A DNA stretch of 64,000 nt, from positions 124,001-188,000 of the forward strand of contig CANMQP010000007.1 of NCBI GenBank assembly GCA_947500035.1, read 5' to 3'. This DNA comes from an uncultured Kiloniellaceae bacterium (lineage in GTDB: Bacteria > Pseudomonadota > Alphaproteobacteria > Kiloniellales > Kiloniellaceae). Shown piece after piece: positions 43,272-52,683 of the stretch. The stretch's first letter is position 1; the number at the start of each line of letters is the position of its first letter. The notes beneath the pieces are model-generated. The model was not told the origin of the DNA. It saw only the letters and a program-made list of their open reading frames with translations, and made no database searches. Position numbers and translations under genes: made by a program.

Positions 43272-45452
43272 TTATTGCGCAGTCTCTCCCGCCGCCAACT
43301 TCGCAGCAGTGTCACCGGATGCTTGGGCAACGGCTTCGCGGACGGCATCGAGCGTGAGAAGCTCGGGCAGTGCGACACCTTCGGGAGCACCCGGGCCATA
43401 AACCGCATTGAAAGGGATCCCGTAGCGGCCAAAGCTCGCCAGATATGCGGTGATCGTCTCGTCGGGCGACGTCCAATCACCCCGCATGGCAACTGTCGTT
43501 TCCAGGTTCAGAATTTCCTGAACCTCTTCGCTGTCCAGCACAAGTTTCTTGTTCACCTGACAGGTGATGCACCAATCGGCGGTCACATCGACAAAGACCA
43601 GATTCCCCCCGTCAACAAGGGCTGCGATCTCGCTCTCGTCGAGCGGCGTCCAGTTGTCTTCGGTGACCTGAACCTTAGGTGCCTCGGCGAAACTGCTCGG
43701 CAGGGCGAAAGCTCCAAGAGCAAGCAGAAGCGCAATGCCTGTCGCCAGCGCGCCACGCGCCTTCGCGGGATTGCGGCCGAGCCAGAGCACGATACCCAGG
43801 CCGATCAGCAGGGCCGCGGCCACTGCGGTCGCCAGCGTTCCAATCTGACTTGCGAGCACGGTCAGCAGCCAGATGGCTGTCGCGATCAGGGCGAGGCCCA
43901 GGATATAGCGCAGCGTCACCATCCACCCGCCCGGTTTCGGCAGACGGCTGGCCAGTCCCGGGAAAGCGGCAACCAGCAGGAAGGGGGCCGCCAGGCCGAT
44001 TCCCAGCATGGTGAAAATCAGGAAGATCTCGGACGCACCCCGCGCCAGCGCGAAACCGACCGCGGTCCCCAGGAAAGGCGCGGAACAGGGCGTCGCCAGG
44101 AGAGTGGCAAAAGCACCGCTGCCGAAATGGCCCGCAAGCTCGCGACCTTTGCTCTTTGGCATCTCGCCTTGCGGTGTTGGGCGACCGAGCGCATTGGCAA
44201 GGCCCGAAGGCAATCCAATCTCAAAGAAGCCCAGCAGGTTGAATGCGAAAAGAGCAACAAGAAGCGTGATCGCCGTCAGGAACAGCGGTTGCTGGAACTG
44301 AATGCCCCATCCCACCGCCGCTCCACCCGACTTCAGCGCCACGGCGACGGCGGCCAGAGCCAGGAAGGACGTAATAATGCCTGCGGCGGAGGCCAGGAAA
44401 CCTGCGCGCACATCGCTACGGCTGCGTCCGCCCTGTTCGACCACGGAGAGAAGCTTGATGGAGAGGACCGGCAGGACGCAGGGCATGAGGTTCAGAATCA
44501 AGCCCCCGAGCAACGCCAACCCAAGGATTGGTAAAAGGGTGATCGGATCAAAGCTTGAGGTGCTGCCGGCGGCCATGCTGTCGAAGCGCGCGACCGCCGC
44601 CTGCTCCATCCCCTGGTTCCCGTCCGTGACGGTCACCGTGAGTTGCTTGCCCTCGATCACGCCTTTCGCGACCGATGTCTTACCGACAGCAGCCCGCAAC
44701 AGCACGGTTTGGCCACCATTGCTCAGTTCAACCTCGGGCTTGCCGAAGGTGAAGCCCGGCGGGCCTTCCAGCAAAAGATCCGGTTCTGTAAAGGACGACT
44801 TTGCCTTCGCCACGACTTCAATCGAGGGGGACTCCATATCCCCGACGAGCGAAGTGGACACCAGAGTCCAGCCGGCGCGGGTTCCGTCATCGGGAACCAG
44901 AGCACTGTAACTGTCGATCAGGAAGCCTTCCGGCGAGCGGCTGTCCGGTCCTGCCGCGAGATCGAGCGAGACCTCCTGGTTGTGGGGAATACAGATCTCG
45001 TCACAGACCAGATAGTTGACCTGCCCGCGCAGGCTCAAACGCTCGCCAATGCGCTCAAGCCTGGCATTAATGGGAAAAACGACTTCATCTCCGTAGCCAA
45101 AGGTCTCGAGCCCGAAGAGCGAGAAGCGGTGCGGCACAGGCCAGGACTGCATGGCCTCTGCAAGATTGCTCGACGCTGCCCAATCGGTCGTCGGCGGAAA
45201 ACCGGCATCACCCGGTGAGCGCCAATAGATCTTCCAGCCATCCGAAAGTTTGAAATGAAGTCCGAGTTGAACCTCGCCGCTCTCACCTGTGGCCGCGCCG
45301 GAAGCGATCAGCCGCACGGCGGCCTGGTCGTTCTCCGCCCAGGGGCCAGCCGCGGCCTGCACGTCTTGTAACGAAGCCGCGGCAAGGGTCACAGCCAGCG
45401 CGAAAACCGCGCCTAACCTGGCAAAACCCCGGTGCAAAGCATTTAACGGCAA
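43272..45452 (-). CDS. DsbD-like thiol:disulfide reductase
   Basis: A 726-residue protein in three parts: an exported N-terminal domain of about 280 residues (signal peptide ending near VQA; beta-rich, DsbC/DsbD-alpha-like, with CDEICIPH), a polytopic membrane domain from about 300 to 590 with the DsbD/CcdA signature NLMPCVLPVLSIKLLS and LATPCSAPFLGTAVGFAL each supplying a cysteine, and a C-terminal thioredoxin domain with DVTADWCITCQVNKKLVL. It carries electrons from cytoplasmic thioredoxin to the periplasm. The arrangement fits ScsB/DsbD-type proteins. It is divergent from yqgE. Confidence 0.93.
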   Translation of the reverse strand: MPLNALHRGFARLGAVFALAVTLAAASLQDVQAAAGPWAENDQAAVRLIASGAATGESGEVQLGLHFKLSDGWKIYWRSPGDAGFPPTTDWAASSNLAEAMQSWPVPHRFSLFGLETFGYGDEVVFPINARLERIGERLSLRGQVNYLVCDEICIPHNQEVSLDLAAGPDSRSPEGFLIDSYSALVPDDGTRAGWTLVSTSLVGDMESPSIEVVAKAKSSFTEPDLLLEGPPGFTFGKPEVELSNGGQTVLLRAAVGKTSVAKGVIEGKQLTVTVTDGNQGMEQAAVARFDSMAAGSTSSFDPITLLPILGLALLGGLILNLMPCVLPVLSIKLLSVVEQGGRSRSDVRAGFLASAAGIITSFLALAAVAVALKSGGAAVGWGIQFQQPLFLTAITLLVALFAFNLLGFFEIGLPSGLANALGRPTPQGEMPKSKGRELAGHFGSGAFATLLATPCSAPFLGTAVGFALARGASEIFLIFTMLGIGLAAPFLLVAAFPGLASRLPKPGGWMVTLRYILGLALIATAIWLLTVLASQIGTLATAVAAALLIGLGIVLWLGRNPAKARGALATGIALLLALGAFALPSSFAEAPKVQVTEDNWTPLDESEIAALVDGGNLVFVDVTADWCITCQVNKKLVLDSEEVQEILNLETTVAMRGDWTSPDETITAYLASFGRYGIPFNAVYGPGAPEGVALPELLTLDAVREAVAQASGDTAAKLAAGETAQ

Positions 45453-45694
45453 GGTTCTTTACATCCTCAATGAAACCATGTGAGATAATATAGGTGCGGA
45501 GGGGGATAGTGCACGCGTAACATTATCGTGTTGTTAACTTGTTCGCGGCGGCGGACTTCAGACGCACACGAAGTAAGTACCGCATTGAGCATTCTATGCT
45601 GGAGCATCGGTGTTATCGCGTCCGAACAGTTTCATGAAGAGAAGGATCGATAGTCTCCTCTGATGGAACGAAGATCGATCAGACTCGAGGATCA
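45453..45694. other. Intergenic region between divergent DsbD-like gene and yqgE
   Basis: A 242-base divergent gap with promoters for both genes. The left part is AT-rich around TGAGATAATATAGG. A GAGGATCA ribosome-binding site precedes the yqgE start. No RNA gene or strong hairpin is visible. Confidence 0.35.
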
Positions 45695-46267
45695 ATGAGC
45701 GAAGCCAGCGACGATACTTCTCTGACGGGTCAACTTCTCATCGCCATGCCGCAGATGATGGACCCTCGCTTTACGCGTACTGTTATATATGTTTGCGCGC
45801 ATAACGAGAATGGCGCGATGGGACTGGTCATTAACCGTCTGGTCGGCGCGATCACCTTTCCTGACCTCCTGGAACAGCTCGGCGTTGCGCGCGGCAGTGC
45901 CTCTGACGAAATCAAGGTGCATTTCGGCGGCCCGGTCGAATCCGCAAGGGGTTTCGTTTTGCACTCCGGTGAGTACGTTCAGGATTCCAGCCTGCAGGTG
46001 AATGATTCGGTGGCCCTGACCGCGACGATCGATATCCTGCAGGACATGGCCAGCGGAAACGGTCCGCGCCGCAGTCTCCTTGCCCTGGGTTATGCGGGTT
46101 GGGGACCGGGACAGCTCGACGGTGAGATCCAGGCCAACGGCTGGCTGCACGCCGCCGCGGACGAAGAACTGATCTTCGACAAGAGCCTGGATGACAAGTG
46201 GGAACGCGCGATCGCAAAACTGGGGATCGATATTTCGATGCTCTCAGGTGACGCCGGTCACGCCTGA
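45695..46267 (+). CDS. YqgE/AlgH family protein
   Basis: A 190-residue protein of the conserved DUF179 (UPF0301) family. Signatures: TGQLLIAMPQMMDPRFTRTV, HNENGAMGLVINRL, FGGPVESARGFVLHSGEY, and LALGYAGWGPGQLDGEIQAN. The length is normal. The function is unknown; the AlgH name comes from a Pseudomonas alginate regulator and does not imply that role here. It is convergent with the acetyltransferase gene. Confidence 0.95.
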   Translation: MSEASDDTSLTGQLLIAMPQMMDPRFTRTVIYVCAHNENGAMGLVINRLVGAITFPDLLEQLGVARGSASDEIKVHFGGPVESARGFVLHSGEYVQDSSLQVNDSVALTATIDILQDMASGNGPRRSLLALGYAGWGPGQLDGEIQANGWLHAAADEELIFDKSLDDKWERAIAKLGIDISMLSGDAGHA

Positions 46268-46288
46268 CATCAATCCCCTATTGAGGCC

Positions 46289-46906
46289 TTAACCGGCCCA
46301 GCCATCCGCCGCTGAACTCCGCGGGCGCTTGTCGTCGCGCAGGACCGCGAAGAGGCGGTGATCCTGCCATTGGGCATTGATCCGCAGATACTCCCGGGCA
46401 TAACCCTCTTCAGAGAAGCCGACCTTTTGCAGCAGCCCCTGGCTTGCCGCATTGCTGGGCAGGCAGGCTGCCTCCATGCGATGGAGCCCCAACTGTTCGA
46501 AGCCGTAGTCCAGCACGGCAACCAGGGCCTCGCTCATGAAGCCCTGACGGGCGTAGCGGCGGCCGATCCAGTAACCGAGGCTTGCACACTGCGCCACACC
46601 ACGGCGCAGGTTGGAGATCGTAATGCCCCCCATCAGAGCATTGTCATCGCCGCGGAAAACAAAAAAGCTGTAGCCAACTCCCTGGCGCCATTCGCTGCCG
46701 TATTGGCGCAGGCGGCGGCGAAAAGCCCCCCGTGTCAGAGCGTCATAGGACCAGGTAGGCTCCCAGGGCGTCAGAAAGTCGCGGCTTTGCGCGCGCACAT
46801 CCGCCCAGTCCCGCCAGTCACCCGGTTGCGGAGCGCGGAGAAAGACCCGTCGATTTATGAGGCGCAGTGCCTTCGCATCCTGACTACGAAAGTTCGACAA
46901 CAGCAC
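46289..46906 (-). CDS. GNAT-family acetyltransferase (RimJ-like)
   Basis: A 205-residue N-acetyltransferase. It opens with NRRVFLRAPQPGDWRDWADV, and the acetyl-CoA loop region is LGYWIGRRYARQGFMSEALVAV, with GLHRMEAACLPSNAASQGLLQK and VGFSEEGYAREYL in the conserved order of the RimJ/RimL branch. The likely acceptor is a ribosomal or other protein N terminus. The start is GTG, 6 bases after the M16 peptidase stop, with GAGG overlapping that stop, so it is coupled to thrC and the peptidase gene. Confidence 0.9.
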   Translation of the reverse strand: MLLSNFRSQDAKALRLINRRVFLRAPQPGDWRDWADVRAQSRDFLTPWEPTWSYDALTRGAFRRRLRQYGSEWRQGVGYSFFVFRGDDNALMGGITISNLRRGVAQCASLGYWIGRRYARQGFMSEALVAVLDYGFEQLGLHRMEAACLPSNAASQGLLQKVGFSEEGYAREYLRINAQWQDHRLFAVLRDDKRPRSSAADGWAG

Positions 46907-46912
46907 CGCTCT

Positions 46913-48169
46913 TCACCTCAGCCGATTACCGATTTCATCCACGCACGCAACCCCGGCGACCGGCCCGATGGTCGCAACGGTCGGTGCGGACGCAATCATC
47001 CGACGCGCCAGCGCGACAACCCGCGCCCCATCGATCGCCGAGATTTTCTCGACAATCTCAGCCGAGGTGACCGGGCGTCCGTAAACCAGGAGCTGCTGCG
47101 CGAGCTGTTCACAGCGGGCGCCGCTGCTTTCCCTGCTCATCAGGATCGAGGCCTTGAGCTGCGCAGCCGCGCGCGCCACCTCTTCGTCGCTGACGGACTC
47201 GCAGAGCTTCAGAACTTCGTCGCAAATGACCGGCACCATCTCGGCGGCTTCCGTCTCGCCAGTGCCGGCGTAGACGCCAAAGACACCATCGTCACTGTAG
47301 GCCGACGCAAAGGAATAGATGGAATAGACCAAGCCGCGCTTTTCGCGGATTTCCTGGAACAAGCGCGAGGACATTCCGCCGCCAAAGAGGGTCGACATCA
47401 CCAGGCCGGCGTAGTAGTCCGGGTCGTGGTAGTCGACGGAGTGAAAGCCCAGCAGAAAATGAACCTGCTCCAGGTCGCGTTTCTCCCGGTATTCGCCCCC
47501 CCGGTAATCGGCCTTTTCCTCTTCCAGGGATGTGCCTGCGGCCAGCCCGCCGAAATGCGCTTCGACCAGATCCACGAACTGGCGATGCTCCACTTTGCCC
47601 GAAGCGGCCACCACCATGTTCTCCGCACCATAGTGATTGGCCATGTAATCACGCAGGGTATCGCGCTGAAAACTCCCGACGATCTCACTGGTCCCGAGAA
47701 CCGGCCGCCCGAGGGCTTGCGACGGATATGCCGTTTCCTGGAAGTAATCGAATATAATGTCGTCCGGCGTATCCGCGGCCTGACCGATCTCCTGCAGCAC
47801 GACCGCGCGCTCGCGTTGCAGCTCTTCCTGATCGAAGGTCGAGGACTGCAGGATGTCGCCAATAATATCGACGGCGAGTGGCACATCCTCCGCCAGAATC
47901 CTGGCATAAAAAGCCGTATTCTCGCGGCTGGTGTAAGCGTTCATATGTCCGCCGACCGCCTCGATCTCCTCGGCGATGGCGTAGGCCGATCGGCGTTTTG
48001 TGCCTTTGAAGGCCATGTGCTCGAGCATGTGGGCCACACCGTTGACGGCCGCCGGTTCATGGCGCGTGCCGACACCAACCCAGGCGCCCAGAGATGCGGT
48101 CTCTACAGTATCGATACGGTCGGTCGCAACCCGCAGACCATTGGAAAGCGTCGAAACCTCCACGCTCAT
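46913..48169 (-). CDS. M16-family zinc metallopeptidase (processing-peptidase-like)
   Basis: A 418-residue peptidase with the inverted zinc motif HxxEH: His47, Glu50 and His51 in GVAHMLEHMAFKGT. It has a C-terminal domain of the same fold, including the glycine-rich LFGGGMSSRLFQEIREKRG loop typical of the mitochondrial processing peptidase beta subunit and rickettsial PepR. ATG 48169 overlaps the thrC TGA by ATGA, so I prefer it over the open frame from 48214. It sits next to thrC as in many Alphaproteobacteria. The substrate is not known. Confidence 0.93.
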   Translation of the reverse strand: MSVEVSTLSNGLRVATDRIDTVETASLGAWVGVGTRHEPAAVNGVAHMLEHMAFKGTKRRSAYAIAEEIEAVGGHMNAYTSRENTAFYARILAEDVPLAVDIIGDILQSSTFDQEELQRERAVVLQEIGQAADTPDDIIFDYFQETAYPSQALGRPVLGTSEIVGSFQRDTLRDYMANHYGAENMVVAASGKVEHRQFVDLVEAHFGGLAAGTSLEEEKADYRGGEYREKRDLEQVHFLLGFHSVDYHDPDYYAGLVMSTLFGGGMSSRLFQEIREKRGLVYSIYSFASAYSDDGVFGVYAGTGETEAAEMVPVICDEVLKLCESVSDEEVARAAAQLKASILMSRESSGARCEQLAQQLLVYGRPVTSAEIVEKISAIDGARVVALARRMIASAPTVATIGPVAGVACVDEIGNRLR

Positions 48170-49599
48170 GCCGAGCGCTCCGAGGAAACTGCGGCCCCCT
48201 GGTTGGAGGGCCATCGGTTACTCTCGACAAAAGACATCAGTTGGTTCAAATCGTTGGGCAGAGTGGACAGACGCTCCTCGCGCTCGTAAAGGTCACTTAG
48301 GTTGGCGGGCAATGCGGGCCTGATTCCACAGGCACGCTCGACGGCATCGGGAAACTTTGCAGGATGGGCTGTTGCCATGGCAACCATGACCGGAACGTCC
48401 TCCCGGCGTTTGACGCGCGCCGCCGCGATCCCAATGGCCGAGTGCGGATCGATGACCTCACCTGTCTCGCGCTGCAGGCGGGCGATCTCGGCCAGTGTGG
48501 TTTCATCATCCAGCCGGTAGCCATCGAAGAGACGCTGCGCGCGCTGCAGGCGTTCCGGCGCCAGCTCGAAGCGGCCTGTCGCGCGGAAACTGGACAGCGT
48601 CTCGGCAACGGCCGCTCCATCCTGATCGAGAAGATCGAACAGCAGGCGCTCGAAATTGCTGGAAACCTGAATGTCCATGGAGGGCGAAAGGCTCGCTTCC
48701 ACCGGCAGCATATCCATGGAGCCTGTCTGGAAGAAGCGCGTGAGGATGTCGTTGCGGTTCGACCCGACGACCAGTTGCGAGACCGGCAGTCCCATCCGTC
48801 CGGCGGCATAGGCGGCGAAGACATTGCCGAAGTTTCCGGTCGGCACCGAGAAGCCGATCGGCCGGTCCGGCGCCCCGAGGGCCACGCCCGCCGCGAAGTA
48901 ATAGACAATCTGGGCCATGATTCGGGCCCAGTTGATCGAATTGACCGCCGAGAGCGACACCCGGTCCCGGAATGCGCCATCGTTGAACATGGCCTTCACC
49001 GCGTCCTGGCAATCATCGAAGGTGCCGTCCAATGCGATGTTGTAAACGTTCGCGGCCTGGACCGTGGTCATCTGACGCCGCTGAACTTCCGATACCCGGC
49101 CCTGGGGGTGCAGAATGAAGATATCGATCTGGGAGCGGTCCCTGCAGGCTTCGATGGCCGCAGATCCCGTATCACCCGATGTTGCGCCAACGATCGTCAC
49201 CCGCTCGCCCCGGCGGGTCAGAACATAGTCGAACAAACGGCCGAGGAGCTGCAGCGCAAAGTCCTTAAAGGCCAGCGTCGGTCCGTGAAACAGCTCCATG
49301 AGCCAGAGGTCCGAGTCCAACTGCTTGAGCGGCGCGACAGCTGCGTGCCCGAAATCCGCATAGGCATCATCGATCAGCGCTTTCAAATCCTCTTCCGGGA
49401 TGCAGTCGCCGACGAATGGCCGGACAATATGAAACGCCAGATCCGGGTAACGCATCCCCGCGAAAGACCTGATCTCCTTTGCCGAAAAACTTGGCCAGGT
49501 CTCGGGAAGATAGAGACCGCCATCCCGCGCCAGACCGGCAAGCAGGACCTCATCGAACGCCAGGATCGGGGCATTCCCCCTGGTAGAGTGGTACTTCAT
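48166..49599 (-). CDS. thrC: Threonine synthase
   Basis: A 477-residue PLP enzyme that converts O-phosphohomoserine to threonine. Motifs: YHSTRGNAPILAFDEVLLAG at the N terminus, the PLP lysine in PTLAFKDFALQLLGRLFDY, GATSGDTGSAAIEACRDR phosphate-binding loop, and SVPTGNFGNVFAAYAAGRMG. Length is normal for the bacterial long form. Its stop overlaps the start of the M16 gene. A 7-base inverted repeat lies just upstream of the start. Confidence 0.97.
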   Translation of the reverse strand: MKYHSTRGNAPILAFDEVLLAGLARDGGLYLPETWPSFSAKEIRSFAGMRYPDLAFHIVRPFVGDCIPEEDLKALIDDAYADFGHAAVAPLKQLDSDLWLMELFHGPTLAFKDFALQLLGRLFDYVLTRRGERVTIVGATSGDTGSAAIEACRDRSQIDIFILHPQGRVSEVQRRQMTTVQAANVYNIALDGTFDDCQDAVKAMFNDGAFRDRVSLSAVNSINWARIMAQIVYYFAAGVALGAPDRPIGFSVPTGNFGNVFAAYAAGRMGLPVSQLVVGSNRNDILTRFFQTGSMDMLPVEASLSPSMDIQVSSNFERLLFDLLDQDGAAVAETLSSFRATGRFELAPERLQRAQRLFDGYRLDDETTLAEIARLQRETGEVIDPHSAIGIAAARVKRREDVPVMVAMATAHPAKFPDAVERACGIRPALPANLSDLYEREERLSTLPNDLNQLMSFVESNRWPSNQGAAVSSERSA

Positions 49600-49605
49600 C
49601 TGCAG

Positions 49606-49628
49606 TTACCCAAAATTTAGGTGGGTAA
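49606..49628. promoter_or_regulatory. Inverted repeat just upstream of thrC
   Basis: TTACCCA (49606-49612) and TGGGTAA (49622-49628), a perfect 7-base dyad with a 9-base AT-rich spacer, ends 7 bases before the thrC ATG on the minus strand. It could be an operator or a hairpin that masks the ribosome-binding site. Confidence 0.5.
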
Positions 49629-49778
49629 TCTAGACAGGGCCCGGGCTCGCAGCAAGTCTCGCTGCGGCAGATCCCGTTTTGGGGGCGCCATTTTATGGAT
49701 CCAATAAAACAGGATCGGATTTAGCAGCTCGAACTAGCCTTCAAAGCCGTCAGGTTTGATCGGCATCCTGATGCCCGG

Positions 49779-51272
49779 TCAGTTCAGGTAGCGGTTCGCC
49801 AGATAGCCTTTGAAAATCTCCACATCAAGAGATTTACCGGTCGCCTGCTCCAGAAGCTCATCCGTTGTCAGGAGCGAACCCTTCGCATGCACATTCGTAC
49901 CCAGCCATGCCATCAGGCGACTGAAGTCGCCCTTGGCAATATCTGCAGGAATATCGGGTTCGGCGGCCTTTGCCGCAGCAAAGAGCTGCGCTGCCGCCAT
50001 GGCGCCAAGCGTATAGGTCGGGAAATAGCCCCAGGCGCCGTCAAACCAGTGAATGTCCTGAAGGCAACCCAAGCTATCGTCTGGCGGCGTAATACCGAGC
50101 AGTTCCCCGAGCCCTTCGTTCCAGGCCTCGGGTAGCTCCGCCAGGGGCATCTCGTCTTCGATCAAAGCCTTTTCCAGGCGGTAACGCAGAATGACATGTG
50201 CCGGGTAGGTGACTTCATCCGCGTCGACCCGGATGAAGTCCGGCTTCACCTGACTGTAGACCGCGAGCAGGTTTTCAGGCGTCCAGGCCGCACCTTCGGC
50301 GCCAAAGGCCTGTCGCGCTAGCGGCGCTGCAAAGGTCATGAATTCGGCGCTGCGGCAGGCCTGCATCTCAATAAGAAGCGACTGGCTCTCATGGACGGCC
50401 ATGCCACGTGCTTCGCCGACCGGCTGCAACCGCCAGTCCTGAGGCAATCCCCGCTCGTAAAGCGCGTGCCCTGTCTCGTGAAGAACGCCCATCAGGGCCT
50501 TCATAAAGTCGTCGCTGTCGTAACGGGTCGTGATCCGGACGTCATCCGGCACCCCGCCGCAGAAGGGATGAAGACTGACGTCCAGACGTCCGTGCTCGAA
50601 ATTAAAGCCGACCGCCTGCATCATCTTGCGTGCCAGAGCTTCCTGCGCATCCAGAGGAAAGGGCCCTTCAAGCGCCAGGGGCTCGGGCTTCTGTGACTGC
50701 CAATCGAGAACATCGGACAAAAGGTGCGGCAAGAACTCGGCCAGGTCATCGAAGATATCATCGATCTTCTCGGAAGACCCGCCGGGCTCGTATTGATCCA
50801 GCAGCGCGTCATACATCGAGCAGTCAAAGACCTCCGCCTTGGCCGTGGCGGACTCGCGTGACAGCTTCAAGACCTCACCCAGAGCCGGCAAGACAGCGGC
50901 GAAATCACCCTTTGGCCGGGCTTCCCGCCAGATCATCTCACAGTTCTTGCAGGCTTTCATGGTCGCTTCCACCAGATCCGCGTCCAGGGCCGTGGCATGC
51001 CGCCACCGCCTGCGCATCTCGCGGAGGTTCGCCTGCTTCCAGGTGTCTTGTTGAAGACCGCTCTCCTGTTCCGCCGCCTCAAAGAGTTCCCGCATCTGCG
51101 GGTCGACAAGAAGCTCGTGGCTGGTCACGCTCAGAACCGCCAGTTGCTCGGTGCGGGCCTGCGCCCCGCCGGACGGCATCATGGTCGACATGTCCCAGTG
51201 CAACACGCCGGCAGCCTCATTGAGTGCATGCAAACGGCGGAAGCGGTTCTGAAGAGTATCGTAAGCGGTCAT
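49779..51272 (-). CDS. M32-family metallocarboxypeptidase
   Basis: A 497-residue carboxypeptidase Taq-type enzyme. Zinc motif HETGHALYERG (HExxH) with the third ligand in the VHESQSLLIEMQ segment, and the flanking DVRITTRYDSDDFMKALMGV and LFAAAKAAEPDI regions of family M32. It begins DTLQNRFRRLHALNEAAG as in other members. It removes C-terminal residues from peptides in the cytoplasm. It ends 179 bases upstream of thrC on the same strand and has its own promoter region. Confidence 0.95.
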   Translation of the reverse strand: MTAYDTLQNRFRRLHALNEAAGVLHWDMSTMMPSGGAQARTEQLAVLSVTSHELLVDPQMRELFEAAEQESGLQQDTWKQANLREMRRRWRHATALDADLVEATMKACKNCEMIWREARPKGDFAAVLPALGEVLKLSRESATAKAEVFDCSMYDALLDQYEPGGSSEKIDDIFDDLAEFLPHLLSDVLDWQSQKPEPLALEGPFPLDAQEALARKMMQAVGFNFEHGRLDVSLHPFCGGVPDDVRITTRYDSDDFMKALMGVLHETGHALYERGLPQDWRLQPVGEARGMAVHESQSLLIEMQACRSAEFMTFAAPLARQAFGAEGAAWTPENLLAVYSQVKPDFIRVDADEVTYPAHVILRYRLEKALIEDEMPLAELPEAWNEGLGELLGITPPDDSLGCLQDIHWFDGAWGYFPTYTLGAMAAAQLFAAAKAAEPDIPADIAKGDFSRLMAWLGTNVHAKGSLLTTDELLEQATGKSLDVEIFKGYLANRYLN

Positions 51273-51446
51273 CGGCGGCCTCTCGCTACAGATGTAGTGA
51301 ATTTCTCTTAATGGTTGGGTTTTATAGCACCGAGAATCTGAACGTTTTCCTTTAAATCAGAGAAAAAACGCAAATTGACCTGAATTTTTCGACGCTTTGG
51401 ACCCGGATTTGGGACCTGGAGGCCCGAGTTTGGAAGTTAACCTGCG

Positions 51447-52190
51447 TTAATCCTCTTCGGGCCGATAGTGGTATACGAAGTAAATCACCGCCAAGATGAG
51501 CCCCAGCGCGTACCAGGTGATCGCATATTCAAAATGATCATTGCGCAGCTTGACCCTGGTTTGGCCGCCGATCGGAAAACCACCCGGGTTCGCCTTGGGG
51601 CCGGCGTCCAGGTAGGCGGTCTGAATCACGTTGTCCAGGCCGCTTGCCGTGGCCATGGCCTCGAAGTCCACGTAGAACCAGAAATTCTTGACCGGGTCGT
51701 TGTCCGGGCGGATGAAATCGTAGCCCTTCCAGCCTCCGAAACGGACCAGTCCTTCGATCTCTTGCTCACCCTCGATCTGCCCTTCACTGCGGGTCGCGGG
51801 GTCGCGCTTTTCACTGGGAACCCAGCCTCGATTGACCAGCAGGACCCTGCCATCGGTCAATTCAAAGGGCGTGATGATCTGCTGCCCCACATTGCCGTTC
51901 AGGGAACGGGCCGCGAGATAAAGCTCTTTCTCGTGGAGAAAGCGGCCTGTTACGCCGACATTGAAGAATTCCTTCCCGTCGGGCGCTTCCAGCACGGAGT
52001 CCAATGAGACCGCGGGCGCGACGGAGCGCTCCTGCCGGAGCTCAATCTGATCGCGTTTCCACTCCAGGCGCTGAACCTGCCAGGTTCCAAGTCCGAGCAT
52101 GATGATCATGGCCGGGATGGTTGCAACGGTTGCCCAGAAGGTGGGCTTAAAGCGGCGTTTGCCGCCGAGGGGTGTCTCTGGTGCTGACAT
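51447..52190 (-). CDS. SURF1-family cytochrome oxidase assembly protein
   Basis: A 247-residue SURF1 (Shy1) protein. It has an N-terminal membrane helix (WATVATIPAMIIMLGLGTWQ), a periplasmic domain with VTGRFLHEKELYLAARSLNG and GRVLLVNRGWVPSEKR, and a C-terminal helix (ITWYALGLILAVIYFVYHY). SURF1 supports heme A insertion into oxidase subunit I. It follows DUF983 in the oxidase cluster with an 8-base gap. Confidence 0.93.
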   Translation of the reverse strand: MSAPETPLGGKRRFKPTFWATVATIPAMIIMLGLGTWQVQRLEWKRDQIELRQERSVAPAVSLDSVLEAPDGKEFFNVGVTGRFLHEKELYLAARSLNGNVGQQIITPFELTDGRVLLVNRGWVPSEKRDPATRSEGQIEGEQEIEGLVRFGGWKGYDFIRPDNDPVKNFWFYVDFEAMATASGLDNVIQTAYLDAGPKANPGGFPIGGQTRVKLRNDHFEYAITWYALGLILAVIYFVYHYRPEED

Positions 52191-52197
52191 CAGTGTC

Positions 52198-52581
52198 TCA
52201 ATCGTAATCGACAGAGCCGGAATCGCTGGCTTTGTGTTTAAACTGCAGGGCGATCATCAAGCCTTTAAGCGGCCGCAGCAACCCGACTGAACCGCCCAGA
52301 ATCACCGCGGGCCAGATCGCCATATGCACCCACATGGGAGGTTCCGCCCTGGCTTCAAGCAGCAGGGCCATCGGTACGACCAAAGCGCCTAGGATGAAAA
52401 TGATGAAGACGGCAGGGCCATCGCCGCTGTCCGCCTTCTCCAGATTCGCGCCGCAAACCGAGCAGCTTTTCGCTACGCTCAAAAACCCGTCGAAGAGCTT
52501 ACCCTCGCCGCATCTGGGACAACGGCAGGCAAGACCGGTCGCAAAGGGCGAAGGAGAGCCGTAGTCTCTGTGATCCGCCAT
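52198..52581 (-). CDS. DUF983 domain-containing protein
   Basis: A 127-residue protein with an N-terminal zinc-ribbon-like part (CPRCGEGKLFDG and SCSVCGANLE, two CxxC pairs) and two hydrophobic helices (FIIFILGALVVPMALLLEA and WPAVILGGSVGLLRPLKGL). DUF983 proteins are regularly found between ctaE and surf1 in Alphaproteobacteria, as here; a role in oxidase assembly is inferred from that context only. Confidence 0.9.
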   Translation of the reverse strand: MADHRDYGSPSPFATGLACRCPRCGEGKLFDGFLSVAKSCSVCGANLEKADSGDGPAVFIIFILGALVVPMALLLEARAEPPMWVHMAIWPAVILGGSVGLLRPLKGLMIALQFKHKASDSGSVDYD

Positions 52582-52683
52582 TGAGCTCTCTCGGTGTTAC
52601 CCCTGGGGCACGCAGGCTGCTGGCAACCGGGGGCCGGGACCGCGCGTTCTTCCACTGCCCCGGATTGGTAGACCGGCTGGTTA

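Noticed and set aside
43275-44534. A 419-codon open frame opposite the DsbD-like gene
   Set aside because: Low-complexity, Gln/Arg-rich translation typical of antisense to membrane-helix codons; the sense protein has intact domains.
46358-48289. A 643-codon open frame opposite the M16 peptidase and acetyltransferase genes
   Set aside because: It covers two well-supported genes on the other strand and its product has no recognisable domain; a shadow caused by GC-rich codon bias.
48364-49620. A 418-codon open frame opposite thrC
   Set aside because: Antisense shadow of threonine synthase; no motifs.
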